42,470 bases of DNA from a bacterium (GCA_021851735.1 JAJZCD010000007.1:1-42470); one strand, 5' to 3'. Positions 16,847 to 25,114 are shown, counted from the stretch's first letter. The notes: generated by a model not told the origin, from the letters alone. Translations and numbers: made by a program.

Positions 16847-17233
16847 ATGGGCGATTCAAAAGGTAAAAAAATACTGTTAGTTGAAGATGACGATGCGCTA
16901 GCAAGCGTGTATTCTATGCGCCTAAAAGGTGAGGGCTTTGAAGTTGTGCGTGTCGCTAATGGCGAGGACGCGCTTGCTGCCACTAAGGAGCATAAGCCTG
17001 ACCTTGTGCTTCTTGATGTTATGATGCCAAAAGTAAGCGGGTTTGATGTGCTCGATATACTGCGCAATACTCCCGAAACTGCCAATATAAAGATAGTCAT
17101 GTTAACGGCACTGAGCCAGGAAACTGATAAACAGCGTGCTCAGAGTCTTGGTGTTGATGACTATCTTGTTAAATCTCAGGTGGTCATTTCTGATGTTGTT
17201 GACCGCATAAAGTATCACCTCGGATTGTCATAA
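16847..17233 (+). CDS. Stand-alone response-regulator receiver (CheY-like)
   Basis: 128-aa single receiver domain. The acidic pocket is EDD at 13-15, the phospho-acceptor is D57 in LLDVMMP, the switch threonine is T87 in MLTAL and the lysine is K109 in DYLVKSQ, so phosphorylation chemistry is intact. There is no output domain; it may signal by protein contact. No kinase is adjacent. The 17.2-17.5 kb structured region follows. Confidence 0.9.
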   Translation: MGDSKGKKILLVEDDDALASVYSMRLKGEGFEVVRVANGEDALAATKEHKPDLVLLDVMMPKVSGFDVLDILRNTPETANIKIVMLTALSQETDKQRAQSLGVDDYLVKSQVVISDVVDRIKYHLGLS

Positions 17234-17346
17234 CCACCGCAGGGCTTTGCCATTGTCCTCTCTAAAAGCAGTTTTTACTAGCATAGAATCATCAAAACTA
17301 GGCCATATCTGTGCTAAGGGTAGTCAAAACTTCACAACCACTTGCT

Positions 17347-17489
17347 TAGACTGCCAGGACGCTGGCCTTTCCAGATTAGGGGGAAGTAGTAATGCTTGTA
17401 ATAAGTTTTAAGTTGCTATGTAGGAAGGCCCTTGAGCTAGTAGAGTTTTCTGTGGTACGGCGGTCTTGTAACTACTCCTGGCAGGTCTA
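17347..17489 (+). ncRNA. Candidate structured RNA (or small TIR element)
   Basis: In a 311-bp gene-free gap, TAGACTGCCAGGA (17347-17359) pairs with TCCTGGCAG-g-TCTA (17476-17489) in 13 bp with one bulged G. Nested inside, GGCCTTTCC (17364-17372) pairs with GGAAGGCC (17423-17430) in 8 bp with one bulge. TAGTAA (17387-17392) can pair with TTGCTA (17413-17418). A hairpin terminator follows at 17491 on the same side. A possible -10, TAGAAT, lies at 17284-17289. I do not recognise a known family; RNase P, tmRNA, SRP, 5S and 6S signatures are not seen. A 143-bp terminal-inverted-repeat element is the alternative. Strand is inferred from the terminator position only. Confidence 0.45.
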
Positions 17490-17490
17490 C

Positions 17491-17521
17491 AATAAACCCC
17501 ACGCTTTTGGTGGGGCTTATT
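17491..17521. terminator. Terminator hairpin downstream of rpmA and the structured region
   Basis: CCCCAC/GTGGGG stem with a 7-nt loop, extended by AATAA/TTATT around one mismatch. It works on either strand; it ends the minus-strand rpmA transcript 24 nt after the stop and could also end a plus-strand RNA. Confidence 0.6.
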
Positions 17522-17544
17522 GAATGTAGAAAACAATGACGGGG

Positions 17545-17817
17545 CTACTCGACAGTAACCTCAGTACGCCGGACGGACTTACCGCTAAATGTGCGAACCT
17601 TACGGCTAGCCATTTTAACGACGCCGTCACGTGTAGCGTGAATGGTGAAGTTACGGCTGAGCTTAGTGCCATTACCGGCACGCTTAGTCATGCCAACTTG
17701 ACGAACTATAACCTGACCAGTCTTGACCTTCTGGCCACCGAACAACTTGACGCCTAGGCGCTGACCCGCGCTATCACGAGTATTTTTGGCGGTACCGCCC
17801 GCTTTAACGTGTGACAT
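17545..17817 (-). CDS. rpmA: 50S ribosomal protein L27
   Basis: 90-aa L27, whose N-terminal tail reaches the peptidyl-transferase centre. AGGTAKNTRDSAGQRLGVKLFGG, then GQVIVRQ and a C-terminal DGVVKM segment, are the family markers. The Shine-Dalgarno CGGAG lies about 6 nt before the ATG, and TATAGT upstream on the minus strand may be the -10. The usual partner rplU (L21) is not next to it. The Trm11-like gene lies upstream on the same strand. Confidence 0.92.
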   Translation of the reverse strand: MSHVKAGGTAKNTRDSAGQRLGVKLFGGQKVKTGQVIVRQVGMTKRAGNGTKLSRNFTIHATRDGVVKMASRKVRTFSGKSVRRTEVTVE

Positions 17818-17854
17818 TGGAAACTCCGATTAACTATAGACTTGAGGTAAAACC

Positions 17855-19078
17855 TTAGCCCTTTTGTAAAACTAGCAGTTCACGGGCTACTATTTGACCT
17901 TCTCGATAATAGAGTAGATCTGTGCTTCGAACGTGCTCAAATCGTATTTGATTATAGCCCAAATCGCTTATCTGGTCAATAAGGGGCAAATGTCTAAAAT
18001 GAGCGCTTATTTTGTCTTGGCCGCTACTATCTCTAGCAGCTCGTATGTTCCAGGCGGGTACAGCTAAACACAGACGCATGCCCGTAGGGATTTGACTACG
18101 CATATTTATGAGAAATTTTTTCAGTATAAGGTTTACTTCACTAACGGTCCGAGTCAACATTTCTGGCGATGGAGTACTAGTAAAGGGTCGACCTAAATAT
18201 GCTTCACAAGTAACAAAATCCGGGGTAGGGGACCACTGGTGATCAGTAGCGTCTCCCTGTTGTAGCGTGTAATTAACGGTAGATAACGGGAAATTAATAG
18301 TTAACCATTCAAGGTTGGTCCGAGAATAGTCGACCATTCGCAGTTCGAGGTCGGTACCGTATGCATTGTAGCCCATAAGTAGAGCTTCTTGGAGCACTAC
18401 ACCAGTTCCGCAGAATGGATCTAAAACTGTTCTTGTTGTTTGGGTGTGTATTGAGCCGCCGGCTAAATTTAAAAGTACCTGTGCTAACTTAGGTGGCAAC
18501 ATGCCTACACGAGCGTCACGCTTGGGGCGTCCGCGGTCACGCAGTGTGTAACTGTCGATATCCTGAACGTGAGTTGTGCGTGCGATGATTGTCGTATTAC
18601 TACTGGTAGCAATAGCGAGCAGCTCAATACCAGTCGGACCGGTGAGCTTATTATGCATAACCTGGGCAGTGCTGAGCTCTAGCTCGGGATTGGGTGTAAG
18701 GCGTACCGATCGACCGGTTTTGCTGCGCAGGATTTTTTTAAGCGTTAAGCCGGTGGCGTTGAGTTTACCGGTGGTAATCGGGATGTTAAGTGCACTTAAA
18801 CCCAGTTGGATTTTTCCCTCAGGGAGATTGCGAGCTACGGCTATAGCACTTTTGACAAGCTGTTTCTCAGTACTCTTCCAGAGATTGTCAGGTACAGTAG
18901 CAATAATTTCCGCAAGTCTGGTGCTACCACCCAGACGCCTAAAATCAACCTGGTTGACGGGTACTTCGAGCTTGGCGACGTGAGTGGCTACTGGGGTTAA
19001 CGCTCTGGCCCCGTACAGGCTTTCCAACTCAGCTAAACCAAGAGCAGGCTGGCGCCCTAGAATCAAGATGCTATTCAT
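17855..19078 (-). CDS. Trm11/TrmG10-like RNA guanine-N2 methyltransferase
   Basis: 407 aa. The N-terminal half has a THUMP-like region (ILGRQPALGLAELESLYG at the start), then the family bridge RDRGRPKRDARVGMLPPKLAQ (about 180-200) and a Rossmann methyltransferase. The SAM motif I is DPFCGTG (220-226) and the acidic residue of motif II is GTDLE (241-245). Motif IV, normally (D/N)PPY, reads CEAYLG (291-296), a clear departure; so either the chemistry tolerates it or the target differs. Family members methylate tRNA guanosines such as G10. TATACA on the minus strand lies 10 nt before the ATG. Confidence 0.75.
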   Translation of the reverse strand: MNSILILGRQPALGLAELESLYGARALTPVATHVAKLEVPVNQVDFRRLGGSTRLAEIIATVPDNLWKSTEKQLVKSAIAVARNLPEGKIQLGLSALNIPITTGKLNATGLTLKKILRSKTGRSVRLTPNPELELSTAQVMHNKLTGPTGIELLAIATSSNTTIIARTTHVQDIDSYTLRDRGRPKRDARVGMLPPKLAQVLLNLAGGSIHTQTTRTVLDPFCGTGVVLQEALLMGYNAYGTDLELRMVDYSRTNLEWLTINFPLSTVNYTLQQGDATDHQWSPTPDFVTCEAYLGRPFTSTPSPEMLTRTVSEVNLILKKFLINMRSQIPTGMRLCLAVPAWNIRAARDSSGQDKISAHFRHLPLIDQISDLGYNQIRFEHVRSTDLLYYREGQIVARELLVLQKG

Positions 19079-19210
19079 AGTGATTAGTTGTATAGTTCAC
19101 ATTTCGTATTATCTCACGTTTCACTACCCATATCTGAAAAATTGTGTCACAAAGTACATGGTATGTGGACGGAAGTAGGAAAAAATCTGTGCATTGTCAC
19201 TCGTAAAATG

Positions 19211-19216
19211 TAGAAT
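19211..19216 (+). promoter_or_regulatory. -10 box of the UPF0104 gene (leaderless type)
   Basis: TAGAAT ends 7 nt before the ATG at 19224. No Shine-Dalgarno is present. Confidence 0.4.
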
Positions 19217-19223
19217 AGTACTA

Positions 19224-20267
19224 ATGTCGAGATTCTCTGCATTTCTAGTATATCGCTGGAAGCTTATAGTAAATGTCGTAACTATTGCGGCACTATTTAT
19301 TTTAATCGTTGTTAGTCGCGCCCAACTAGCGCAAACCTTTGACAACTTATTTAAGGTACACGCTTGGGCACTACTGCTCATAATACCGGTAGAATATCTT
19401 AACTATGACGCGCAAGCACGGCTATACCAAAAATTATTTGCTTTGACAGGTAATCAGTTGGGGTATTGGAGGTTATTCAAAGCGTCTTTGGAATTAAACT
19501 TTGTAAATAATGTGTTCCCGAGTGGAGGTGTGACGGGGATCAGTTACTTTGGTGTACGAATGCGAGGTGAAAATATTACTGGTGCCAAGGCAACATTAGT
19601 GCATCTTATGAAACTGGTGATGTTATTCTTGAGCTTTGAGGCGTTGATCGTTGTAGGTATGTTTTTCTTAGCAGTAGAAGGGCATATGAGCAGCATTATC
19701 TTGTTGGTGGCGGGTAGTTTAACAACACTATTGGTGGTAGGAACGGCAGCGTTTGCCTTTATAATCGGTAGCGAGAAACGTATCGCGAGCTTCTTTACTT
19801 GGGGTACGGTGCAATTAAATAAAATAATACGTATTGTACGGCCCGAGTACGGCGAAACAATAAATATAGCTCGAGCACGAATGATGTTTGAGGATCTGCA
19901 CGCTAATTACATGCTTGTGCGTAAGGATTGGCGACAATTGCGCCAGCCATTTTGGCAAGCATTTCTTGCCAATTTGTGGGAAGTAATGGCAGTGTATGTG
20001 GTGTATATAGCCTTTGGACATTTTGTAAACTTTGGTGCGGTTATATTAGCGTATGCTGTAGCAAATTTTGCGGGGCTAGTAAGCATATTGCCTGGGGGTA
20101 TTGGCATATATGAGGGCTTAATGACCTTAGTGCTGGCTGCCGCCGGTGTACCGTCGGCGTTAAGTCTGCCGGTAACGGTTATGTACCGTATATTGAATAT
20201 GGTTGTGCAATTACCGCCGGGGTACTATTTGTACCATAAGGCCTTACATGGCTCAAAGGCTAGTTGA
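19224..20267 (+). CDS. UPF0104/LPG-synthase-type flippase-like membrane protein
   Basis: 347 aa with about eight predicted membrane spans, matching the membrane half of lysylphosphatidylglycerol synthase (COG0392). Conserved family spots are LNFVNNVFPSGGVTG (about residue 90-105) and PGGIGIYEGL near residue 290. The soluble aminoacyl-transferase half of MprF is missing, so a lipid transport or flipping role is more likely than lipid lysinylation. The frame extends to 19194, but the ATG at 19224 follows a -10 box and gives a basic N-terminus before the first span. Confidence 0.82.
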   Translation: MSRFSAFLVYRWKLIVNVVTIAALFILIVVSRAQLAQTFDNLFKVHAWALLLIIPVEYLNYDAQARLYQKLFALTGNQLGYWRLFKASLELNFVNNVFPSGGVTGISYFGVRMRGENITGAKATLVHLMKLVMLFLSFEALIVVGMFFLAVEGHMSSIILLVAGSLTTLLVVGTAAFAFIIGSEKRIASFFTWGTVQLNKIIRIVRPEYGETINIARARMMFEDLHANYMLVRKDWRQLRQPFWQAFLANLWEVMAVYVVYIAFGHFVNFGAVILAYAVANFAGLVSILPGGIGIYEGLMTLVLAAAGVPSALSLPVTVMYRILNMVVQLPPGYYLYHKALHGSKAS

Positions 20268-20356
20268 CGTACATACACTGTGAGAAGTTCTGAGTCTATT
20301 AGTATGTGGCTACCATGTACGTCTATAATGATGGTTATGGTGCAAAAATACTGTCT

Positions 20357-20362
20357 TACAAT
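20357..20362 (+). promoter_or_regulatory. -10 box of xseA (leaderless type)
   Basis: TACAAT ends 6 nt before the ATG at 20369. This is the main argument for that start over ATG 20306 or 20363. Confidence 0.45.
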
Positions 20363-20368
20363 ATGTCT

Positions 20369-21493
20369 ATGAGTAGTACGTTGATTTTTAGTGTTAGTGA
20401 TTTTGTCGCTTATCTTAACCAAACGCTTGAGGTCGCATACCCATATGTGACTATCGAAGGTGAGGTTGCAAACTTTCGAGTTAGCAAAAATCGTTGGGTC
20501 TATTTCGATTTAAAAGATAAAGATAGCAGTGTTCGATTCTTCGGTACTGTGTATAGCCTGCCAGGGCCGCTTGAAGATGGCATGGTCGTACGCGTGAGCG
20601 GTAATCCTCGATTACATAATCTGTATGGTTTTAGTGTGAATATACAAAACGTAACCCCGGTGGGTGAGGGAATGTTGCGCCGAGCAGCGGACCTATTGGC
20701 CACGAAACTGCAAGCTGAAGGGCTGTTTGCACCAGAGCGTAAACGGTCGTTACCGTATCCACCGCAGCGAATCGCATTGGTCACCGCTGGTGAGTCAGCA
20801 GCGTATGTGGATTTTTTAAAAATCTTGAACGCTCGTTGGCGTGGTGTGCGGGTTGATCTCTATGACGTACAAGTACAGGGAGAACCGGCGATCAGACAGA
20901 TTGTTGCCGCTATTGCAGCGGTAAACGCACAACCTGATGTACCTGATGTACTGATTGTGACTCGTGGTGGTGGTAGTACTGATGACCTGGCAGCGTTTAG
21001 TTCCGAACAAGTGACACGCGCAGTCGCAACCAGTCGAGTTCTGACGTTGGTAGCTATTGGGCATGAAATAGATGTTAGCTTGGCTGAGCTTGCAGCTGAT
21101 AAGCGTGCCAGTACGCCAAGCAATGCTGCTGAGTTACTGACACCCGATCGTGTTGAAGTGCTCCGGCGACTAGGTAGCTTGCGAACTGACTTGGGGCAGG
21201 GGCTGATACGGATTGTAACAAATCGCAAGGAATGGCTGGTACGTCAGCGCACTGAACTTGATCGGGGGCTCCAGGCGAGCTATCAAACAGCGCAGCTGCG
21301 CCTAAGGTCTGCTCGTCAGATATTAGACGCTTATGATCCAACAGCGGCTTTACGCCGCGGCTATGCGTTGGTGCGTCGTGACGGCGTATTGATAAAGAGT
21401 GTCAGCGCATTGCAAACGGGGCAGTCGGTTGATCTTATGTTGAGTGACGGCGTGGCGCAAGCTACAATTAAACATGTGACATGTGACACATAG
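20369..21493 (+). CDS. xseA: Exodeoxyribonuclease VII large subunit
   Basis: 374 aa, shorter than the ~450 of E. coli because the C-terminal coiled region is reduced. The N-terminal OB fold is YVTIEGEVANFRVSKNRWVYFDLKD. The catalytic domain has RIALVTAGESAAYVDFLKIL, VTRGGGSTDDLAAFSSE and AIGHEIDVSLAELAADKRASTPSNAAE. The C-terminal segment (AALRRGYALVRRDG) binds the small subunit in the family. ExoVII degrades single-stranded DNA. The frame continues upstream to 20306, but the ATG at 20369 is 6 nt after a -10 and matches the family N-terminus. xseB follows. Confidence 0.95.
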   Translation: MSSTLIFSVSDFVAYLNQTLEVAYPYVTIEGEVANFRVSKNRWVYFDLKDKDSSVRFFGTVYSLPGPLEDGMVVRVSGNPRLHNLYGFSVNIQNVTPVGEGMLRRAADLLATKLQAEGLFAPERKRSLPYPPQRIALVTAGESAAYVDFLKILNARWRGVRVDLYDVQVQGEPAIRQIVAAIAAVNAQPDVPDVLIVTRGGGSTDDLAAFSSEQVTRAVATSRVLTLVAIGHEIDVSLAELAADKRASTPSNAAELLTPDRVEVLRRLGSLRTDLGQGLIRIVTNRKEWLVRQRTELDRGLQASYQTAQLRLRSARQILDAYDPTAALRRGYALVRRDGVLIKSVSALQTGQSVDLMLSDGVAQATIKHVTCDT

Positions 21494-21503
21494 CAAGGAA
21501 GTT

Positions 21504-21704
21504 ATGACAAAGAAGACAGAAGAGTTCGATTATAGCAAAAAGTCCGCTGAGCTAGAGAGTATTGTTGGACAGTTGCAAAATCCGGACATCCAGCTTGATG
21601 AGGCAACCAAGCTGCACGCTACTGGGCTTAAGCTCATAAATGAGTTGGAAGCCTATCTAAAGCAAGCGGAAATACAGGTACGTCGACATGTAGCCCACGA
21701 GTAG
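21504..21704 (+). CDS. xseB: Exodeoxyribonuclease VII small subunit
   Basis: 66-aa all-helical XseB (FDYSKKSAELESIVGQLQN, LDEATKLHATGLKLINELEAYL). Start at ATG 21504 preceded by AAGGAA; a GTG at 21483 would overlap xseA and add seven unconserved residues. Translated directly after xseA, as expected for the two-subunit enzyme. Confidence 0.92.
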   Translation: MTKKTEEFDYSKKSAELESIVGQLQNPDIQLDEATKLHATGLKLINELEAYLKQAEIQVRRHVAHE

Positions 21705-21709
21705 CCTAT

Positions 21710-22201
21710 ATGATAGACGCAGCAGTTATTTTGGTATCGCTTGCGCTCCTGGCATTTGGTGGGGTTCTACTTCGCGGGGCGCCGTACCTACCAACATTGG
21801 ATAGCCAAGCAAGAATAGCGCTGGAACTGCTCAGCCTACAGCCAGGACAAACGTTGCTTGAGCTAGGAAGCGGCGATGGCAAGGTATTGGTATTGGCGGC
21901 ACGTGCAGGATTGAATGTGGTGGGTGTGGAGCTTAACCCATTTTTAGTGGTCATTTCTTGGTTACGAACGCGGCGCTATCGTAAACGTGTGCGTATTATT
22001 TGGGGTGATTTTTGGTATGTGCAGTGGCCAGAATGCGATGGTGTATTTACTTTTTTGTTGGAACGATTTATGTCACGACTTGACGAGCGTATGCGGCTGG
22101 TACAGAAACCGTTAGCTAGTTTTGCATTCAAAATCCCTGATCGTAAGCCCGATGCCCAGAGAGGTGGTGTATATCTATACAGGTATTACGGAGATCAATA
22201 A
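21710..22201 (+). CDS. FAM173-like class I SAM methyltransferase with N-terminal membrane helix
   Basis: 163 aa. A hydrophobic N-terminal helix (about residues 2-22) is followed by GAPYLPT, then a SAM-binding domain LLELGSGDGKVLVLAA (about 49-64), GVELNPFLV and GDFWYVQWPECDGVFTF. This order closely follows the FAM173/ATPSC-KMT type of membrane-associated lysine methyltransferases, which modify the ATP synthase c-ring in mitochondria. The bacterial target is unknown. It starts 6 nt after xseB and is probably in that operon. Confidence 0.7.
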   Translation: MIDAAVILVSLALLAFGGVLLRGAPYLPTLDSQARIALELLSLQPGQTLLELGSGDGKVLVLAARAGLNVVGVELNPFLVVISWLRTRRYRKRVRIIWGDFWYVQWPECDGVFTFLLERFMSRLDERMRLVQKPLASFAFKIPDRKPDAQRGGVYLYRYYGDQ

Positions 22202-22284
22202 TTCATCAAACACTTCTGCGTGGGCTGCAACGGGAGTATTTTGCCATAAGACTAGACGGTGTTGGGTGATCAACGAGTTGCAGG

Positions 22285-22318
22285 TTGAATTGAAAAAAAA
22301 TGTCGGTTCGGTTACCAT
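22285..22318 (+). promoter_or_regulatory. Promoter of the 226-aa membrane protein (leaderless type)
   Basis: TTGAAA (22290-22295), 17-bp spacer, TACCAT (22313-22318), then 7 nt to the ATG at 22326. It is the best -35/-10 pair among the leaderless candidates. Confidence 0.55.
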
Positions 22319-22325
22319 GAGCGTA

Positions 22326-23006
22326 ATGAAAACATTGAAAACTCTTGGCGAACGCGGTGAGCTCAACGCATTATTGCTGCCTTTTATCATATTAGCTATT
22401 TTATTTTGTGGTGTTGTTGGTTTTGGTGCGTGGGCATTCAGTAGTCGGCAGAACTATAAGGATCATACTGATGCTATGATCGCGACTGCGGTAGCCGCAA
22501 ATAAAAATGTGGTGCAGGCTGCCGATGCAAAGCAATATGCTGAAGCGGCCAAGAGTCCATTGCGGACATATATAGGGCCAGTCGCATATGGCAGTGTGCA
22601 CATAAGTTACCCAAGAACCTGGAGCGCATATGTAGATACAACCGATAGTAATAATCCACTAAATGCATATTTTCATACTGGCTACGTACCATCCGTGAAT
22701 TCACAGCAAGCAACGTATAATTTACGCGTAGAAGTTGTTGCTAATTCATATACAAACGAGATGAGCAACTACCAGTCATACGTATCCCAGGGTACCGCTG
22801 TGGCTGCTCCGTATAGCCTGCCGAAAGTGCCGACGGTGGTCGGTACACGATTCTCTGGTGCGGTTTTCCCTGATAACCCGAACGCATCAGGCACTATCAT
22901 ACTTCTGCCACTTCGTAATACGACACTTGAGATTTGGATCGAGTCAAACGACTACCTTCATGATTTTAATACTTATGTGCTGCCAAACTTATCGTTCTCG
23001 CCATAG
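22326..23006 (+). CDS. Hypothetical membrane-anchored protein, 226 aa
   Basis: Not recognised. A short basic N-terminus, one membrane span (about residues 16-38), a short coiled segment (about 48-75), and an extracytoplasmic domain with beta-strand patterning starting VHISYPRTWSAYV, which recalls PsbP/lipoprotein-like folds only loosely. The frame is open back to 22122, overlapping the methyltransferase. The ATG at 22326 is preferred because it lies 7 nt after TACCAT with a TTGAAA -35; ATG 22317 is the alternative. Confidence 0.6.
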   Translation: MKTLKTLGERGELNALLLPFIILAILFCGVVGFGAWAFSSRQNYKDHTDAMIATAVAANKNVVQAADAKQYAEAAKSPLRTYIGPVAYGSVHISYPRTWSAYVDTTDSNNPLNAYFHTGYVPSVNSQQATYNLRVEVVANSYTNEMSNYQSYVSQGTAVAAPYSLPKVPTVVGTRFSGAVFPDNPNASGTIILLPLRNTTLEIWIESNDYLHDFNTYVLPNLSFSP

Positions 23007-23110
23007 CAAGGGTCGTATCGCAGTGTTTTACAACACTTGTTGAGTAGCGGTGATGGCTGCGCTGGTGCTATACTTGGTGTATAAGAACGTGAGGGCGCGG
23101 ACAAATATAT

Positions 23111-23836
23111 ATGCGGCAAAGCGAGGATGGTGCACAGCTTAATAGCCACGAACGATTGTTTTTGGGCTTAGCTGAGCAGCTTGTTCGTCCCTGGCTACAG
23201 GTAACCCAGCTAGCAGAACTTGCAACCGCTGATGACTTGGATACGGCACGGTTACGATGGCAAGCAACGCGAGCGATTAGTCAGTCATCAATACAATTGC
23301 TCGAAAGCTATGCGCTGAGCTTGCGAGTGCAGGGCAAGCTCACTCCACTGGTATTTGAACCTGTATCGATCTCATCACTGTTGTATGACACGGCTCACGC
23401 TCTACAGCCGTTTGCTCGACAGTACGACGTGACTTTAGAAATTGACGCTAGCCCACGTATGGAACCTATATTAGCTGATCGGGCAGTAGTACGGTCTGCA
23501 TTGCTGAGTTTGGGGCAGGTGTTTATACTCGGTCAGGCTGAGGCCGATGAATCGTCTGCAGTGCACCTGAATGCTCATCGTGGCCGTTACGGTGTCGTAG
23601 CGGGGTTGTATGGAAATACTCATGAGATTGGAACCGACAGTTTGCGGCGCGCTCGTGAGCTCCAAGGGCGTGCCCGTGAACCGTTTCAGCGCTTGTTGAG
23701 CGGTCCTGCTGCGGGCGTGTTCGTAGCGGACAGTCTGCTACAGACGTTGGCGGCACATTTGCATGTAGCGCGCTATCATAACCTAACTGGCCTGGCAACC
23801 ACATTCCAACAAAGTCGTCAATTACAGTTGGTATGA
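23111..23836 (+). CDS. Degenerate histidine-kinase-like protein
   Basis: 241 aa without membrane spans or sensor domain. The N-terminal helical pair (about 10-75) resembles a DHp domain but shows no H-E-x-x-x-P phospho-acceptor box; the matching stretch reads GLAEQLVRPWLQV. The C-terminal half looks like an HATPase_c fold whose N-box asparagines (here VVRSALLSLGQVF) and glycine boxes (SGPAAGVFVADSLLQ) are eroded. It probably cannot autophosphorylate in the classical way. It precedes an equally atypical receiver, so the two may act by binding. Assignment rests on pattern only. Confidence 0.5.
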   Translation: MRQSEDGAQLNSHERLFLGLAEQLVRPWLQVTQLAELATADDLDTARLRWQATRAISQSSIQLLESYALSLRVQGKLTPLVFEPVSISSLLYDTAHALQPFARQYDVTLEIDASPRMEPILADRAVVRSALLSLGQVFILGQAEADESSAVHLNAHRGRYGVVAGLYGNTHEIGTDSLRRARELQGRAREPFQRLLSGPAAGVFVADSLLQTLAAHLHVARYHNLTGLATTFQQSRQLQLV

Positions 23837-23906
23837 CATATGAATTTTGTGTACGGTTGGCAAAAACTTCTGCTATTCGTCTTGCTGTATCGCCAACGCG
23901 CCTTCA

Positions 23907-23930
23907 GCCCAGGATCGGAGTTTTACCTGG
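23907..23930. repeat. Small inverted repeat before the atypical receiver
   Basis: CCCAGG and CCTGGG are perfect 6-nt arms about 12 nt apart in the 116-bp gap after the kinase-like gene; there is no T-run. Function unknown. Confidence 0.25.
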
Positions 23931-23964
23931 GACGAATGTCTAGACTGTAGGCTTGAAAGATAAA

Positions 23965-24345
23965 ATGCATATATTACTGATTGAACCAGATAAAATCCAA
24001 GCTCAGCTTGTCACTGAGGCTATCCAGCGTAATGACTATACAGTGACGCATGTAGTGTCGGCGCAGGCAGCAGTTCACTCGGTTGATGAATTGTTACCAG
24101 ATGTGATCGTGCTTGAGTTGCAACTGCCTAGACATAACGGAATAGAGTTTTTGTATGAACTCCGCAGCTATCATGAATGGCTACGTATACCAGTAATTGT
24201 GTATAGCCATGTACCACCGAGGGAATTTGATCAGATGGCCGCGTTCAGCAAAGAACTGGGTGTGATCCAGGCTCTGTACAAACCGCGCACCAGCTTGGCT
24301 GCGTTGTGCGATGCTATACGTAAAGCAGCGCCAGAGATAACATGA
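23965..24345 (+). CDS. Atypical receiver with Glu at the phospho-acceptor site
   Basis: 126 aa from ATG 23965; a TTG at 23953 would add four residues and sits 6 nt after TAGACT. Receiver fold: ILLIEPDK keeps one acidic-pocket Asp. The acceptor position reads VIVLELQLP, with Glu (residue 51) for Asp. The switch region is VIVYSHV (Ser for Thr) and the lysine is kept (LYKPRTS). Glu can mimic phospho-Asp, suggesting a constitutive or phosphorylation-independent protein. No output domain. It overlaps recO by 4 nt (ATGA), so it is co-translated with it. Confidence 0.75.
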   Translation: MHILLIEPDKIQAQLVTEAIQRNDYTVTHVVSAQAAVHSVDELLPDVIVLELQLPRHNGIEFLYELRSYHEWLRIPVIVYSHVPPREFDQMAAFSKELGVIQALYKPRTSLAALCDAIRKAAPEIT

Positions 24346-25034
24346 GTCAACAGCAGGTTACCGTAGGCATAGTGCTGTCTCGGATCGATTATGGGGAGGC
24401 AGATCGCATCATTACATTCATTACGCCGGATGTTGGCAAAATACGGTTGATAGCTAAAGGAGTACGCCGCATTAAGAGCAAGCTGGCAGGCGGCATCGAG
24501 TTATTTAGTACGTCAAATCTTACATATGTCTGGGGGAGGGGGGATATTGGCACTCTCGTGTCGGCTCGTCTGGTCACACATTATGGTAATATCGTACGTA
24601 ACGTTGATCGTACTATGCTGGGGTATGAACTCATTAAAGAACTACATAGGGCCACAGAAGATGAACTCGAGGTAGGTTATTTTCATTTACTCGAGCAGAT
24701 ATTTGTGGCGCTCAATGATGATGAAATAGTGCTGAAGCTTATTCGTTTATGGTTTAGCGCACAGCTGCTAAAACTTAATGGTCATACGCCTAACCTGCAG
24801 ACTGACGCTACTGGCGCTAAACTAGATGCAGGCAAAAACTATGAATTTAGCTTTGATGATTGTACGTTTGTAGCCCGATCAGATGGGATGTTTGGTGCCC
24901 CTGATATAAAGTTTTTACGCCTGGTTTTTAGTGAAAACCAACCTGCAATGCTTGCCAAAATAGCGGGTATTATGCAGCGAATTGAGCATACTTACCAGCT
25001 AGTCGCATTTATGCAACAACAGTACATACGCTAA
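24342..25034 (+). CDS. recO: DNA repair protein RecO
   Basis: 230-aa RecO: N-terminal OB fold (VGIVLSRIDYGEADRIITFITPDVGKIRLIAKGVRR) followed by the helical domain (LGYELIKELHRATEDE...FHLLEQIFVAL). It loads RecA with RecR and anneals strands in gap repair. The C-terminal zinc cysteines of many homologues are absent, as in several bacteria. ATGA overlap with the receiver gene. Confidence 0.88.
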   Translation: MSQQQVTVGIVLSRIDYGEADRIITFITPDVGKIRLIAKGVRRIKSKLAGGIELFSTSNLTYVWGRGDIGTLVSARLVTHYGNIVRNVDRTMLGYELIKELHRATEDELEVGYFHLLEQIFVALNDDEIVLKLIRLWFSAQLLKLNGHTPNLQTDATGAKLDAGKNYEFSFDDCTFVARSDGMFGAPDIKFLRLVFSENQPAMLAKIAGIMQRIEHTYQLVAFMQQQYIR

Positions 25035-25108
25035 ACGATAATGCAATTACATGGTTGCTAATGTGTTCTGCTTGATACGAACCTATAGCCGAAGCGCTAC
25101 AAAGTAGG

Positions 25109-25114
25109 TATAAT
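25109..25114 (+). promoter_or_regulatory. -10 box of the glyS leader
   Basis: Consensus TATAAT ends 8 nt before the ATG of a 20-codon ORF upstream of glyS. Confidence 0.5.
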
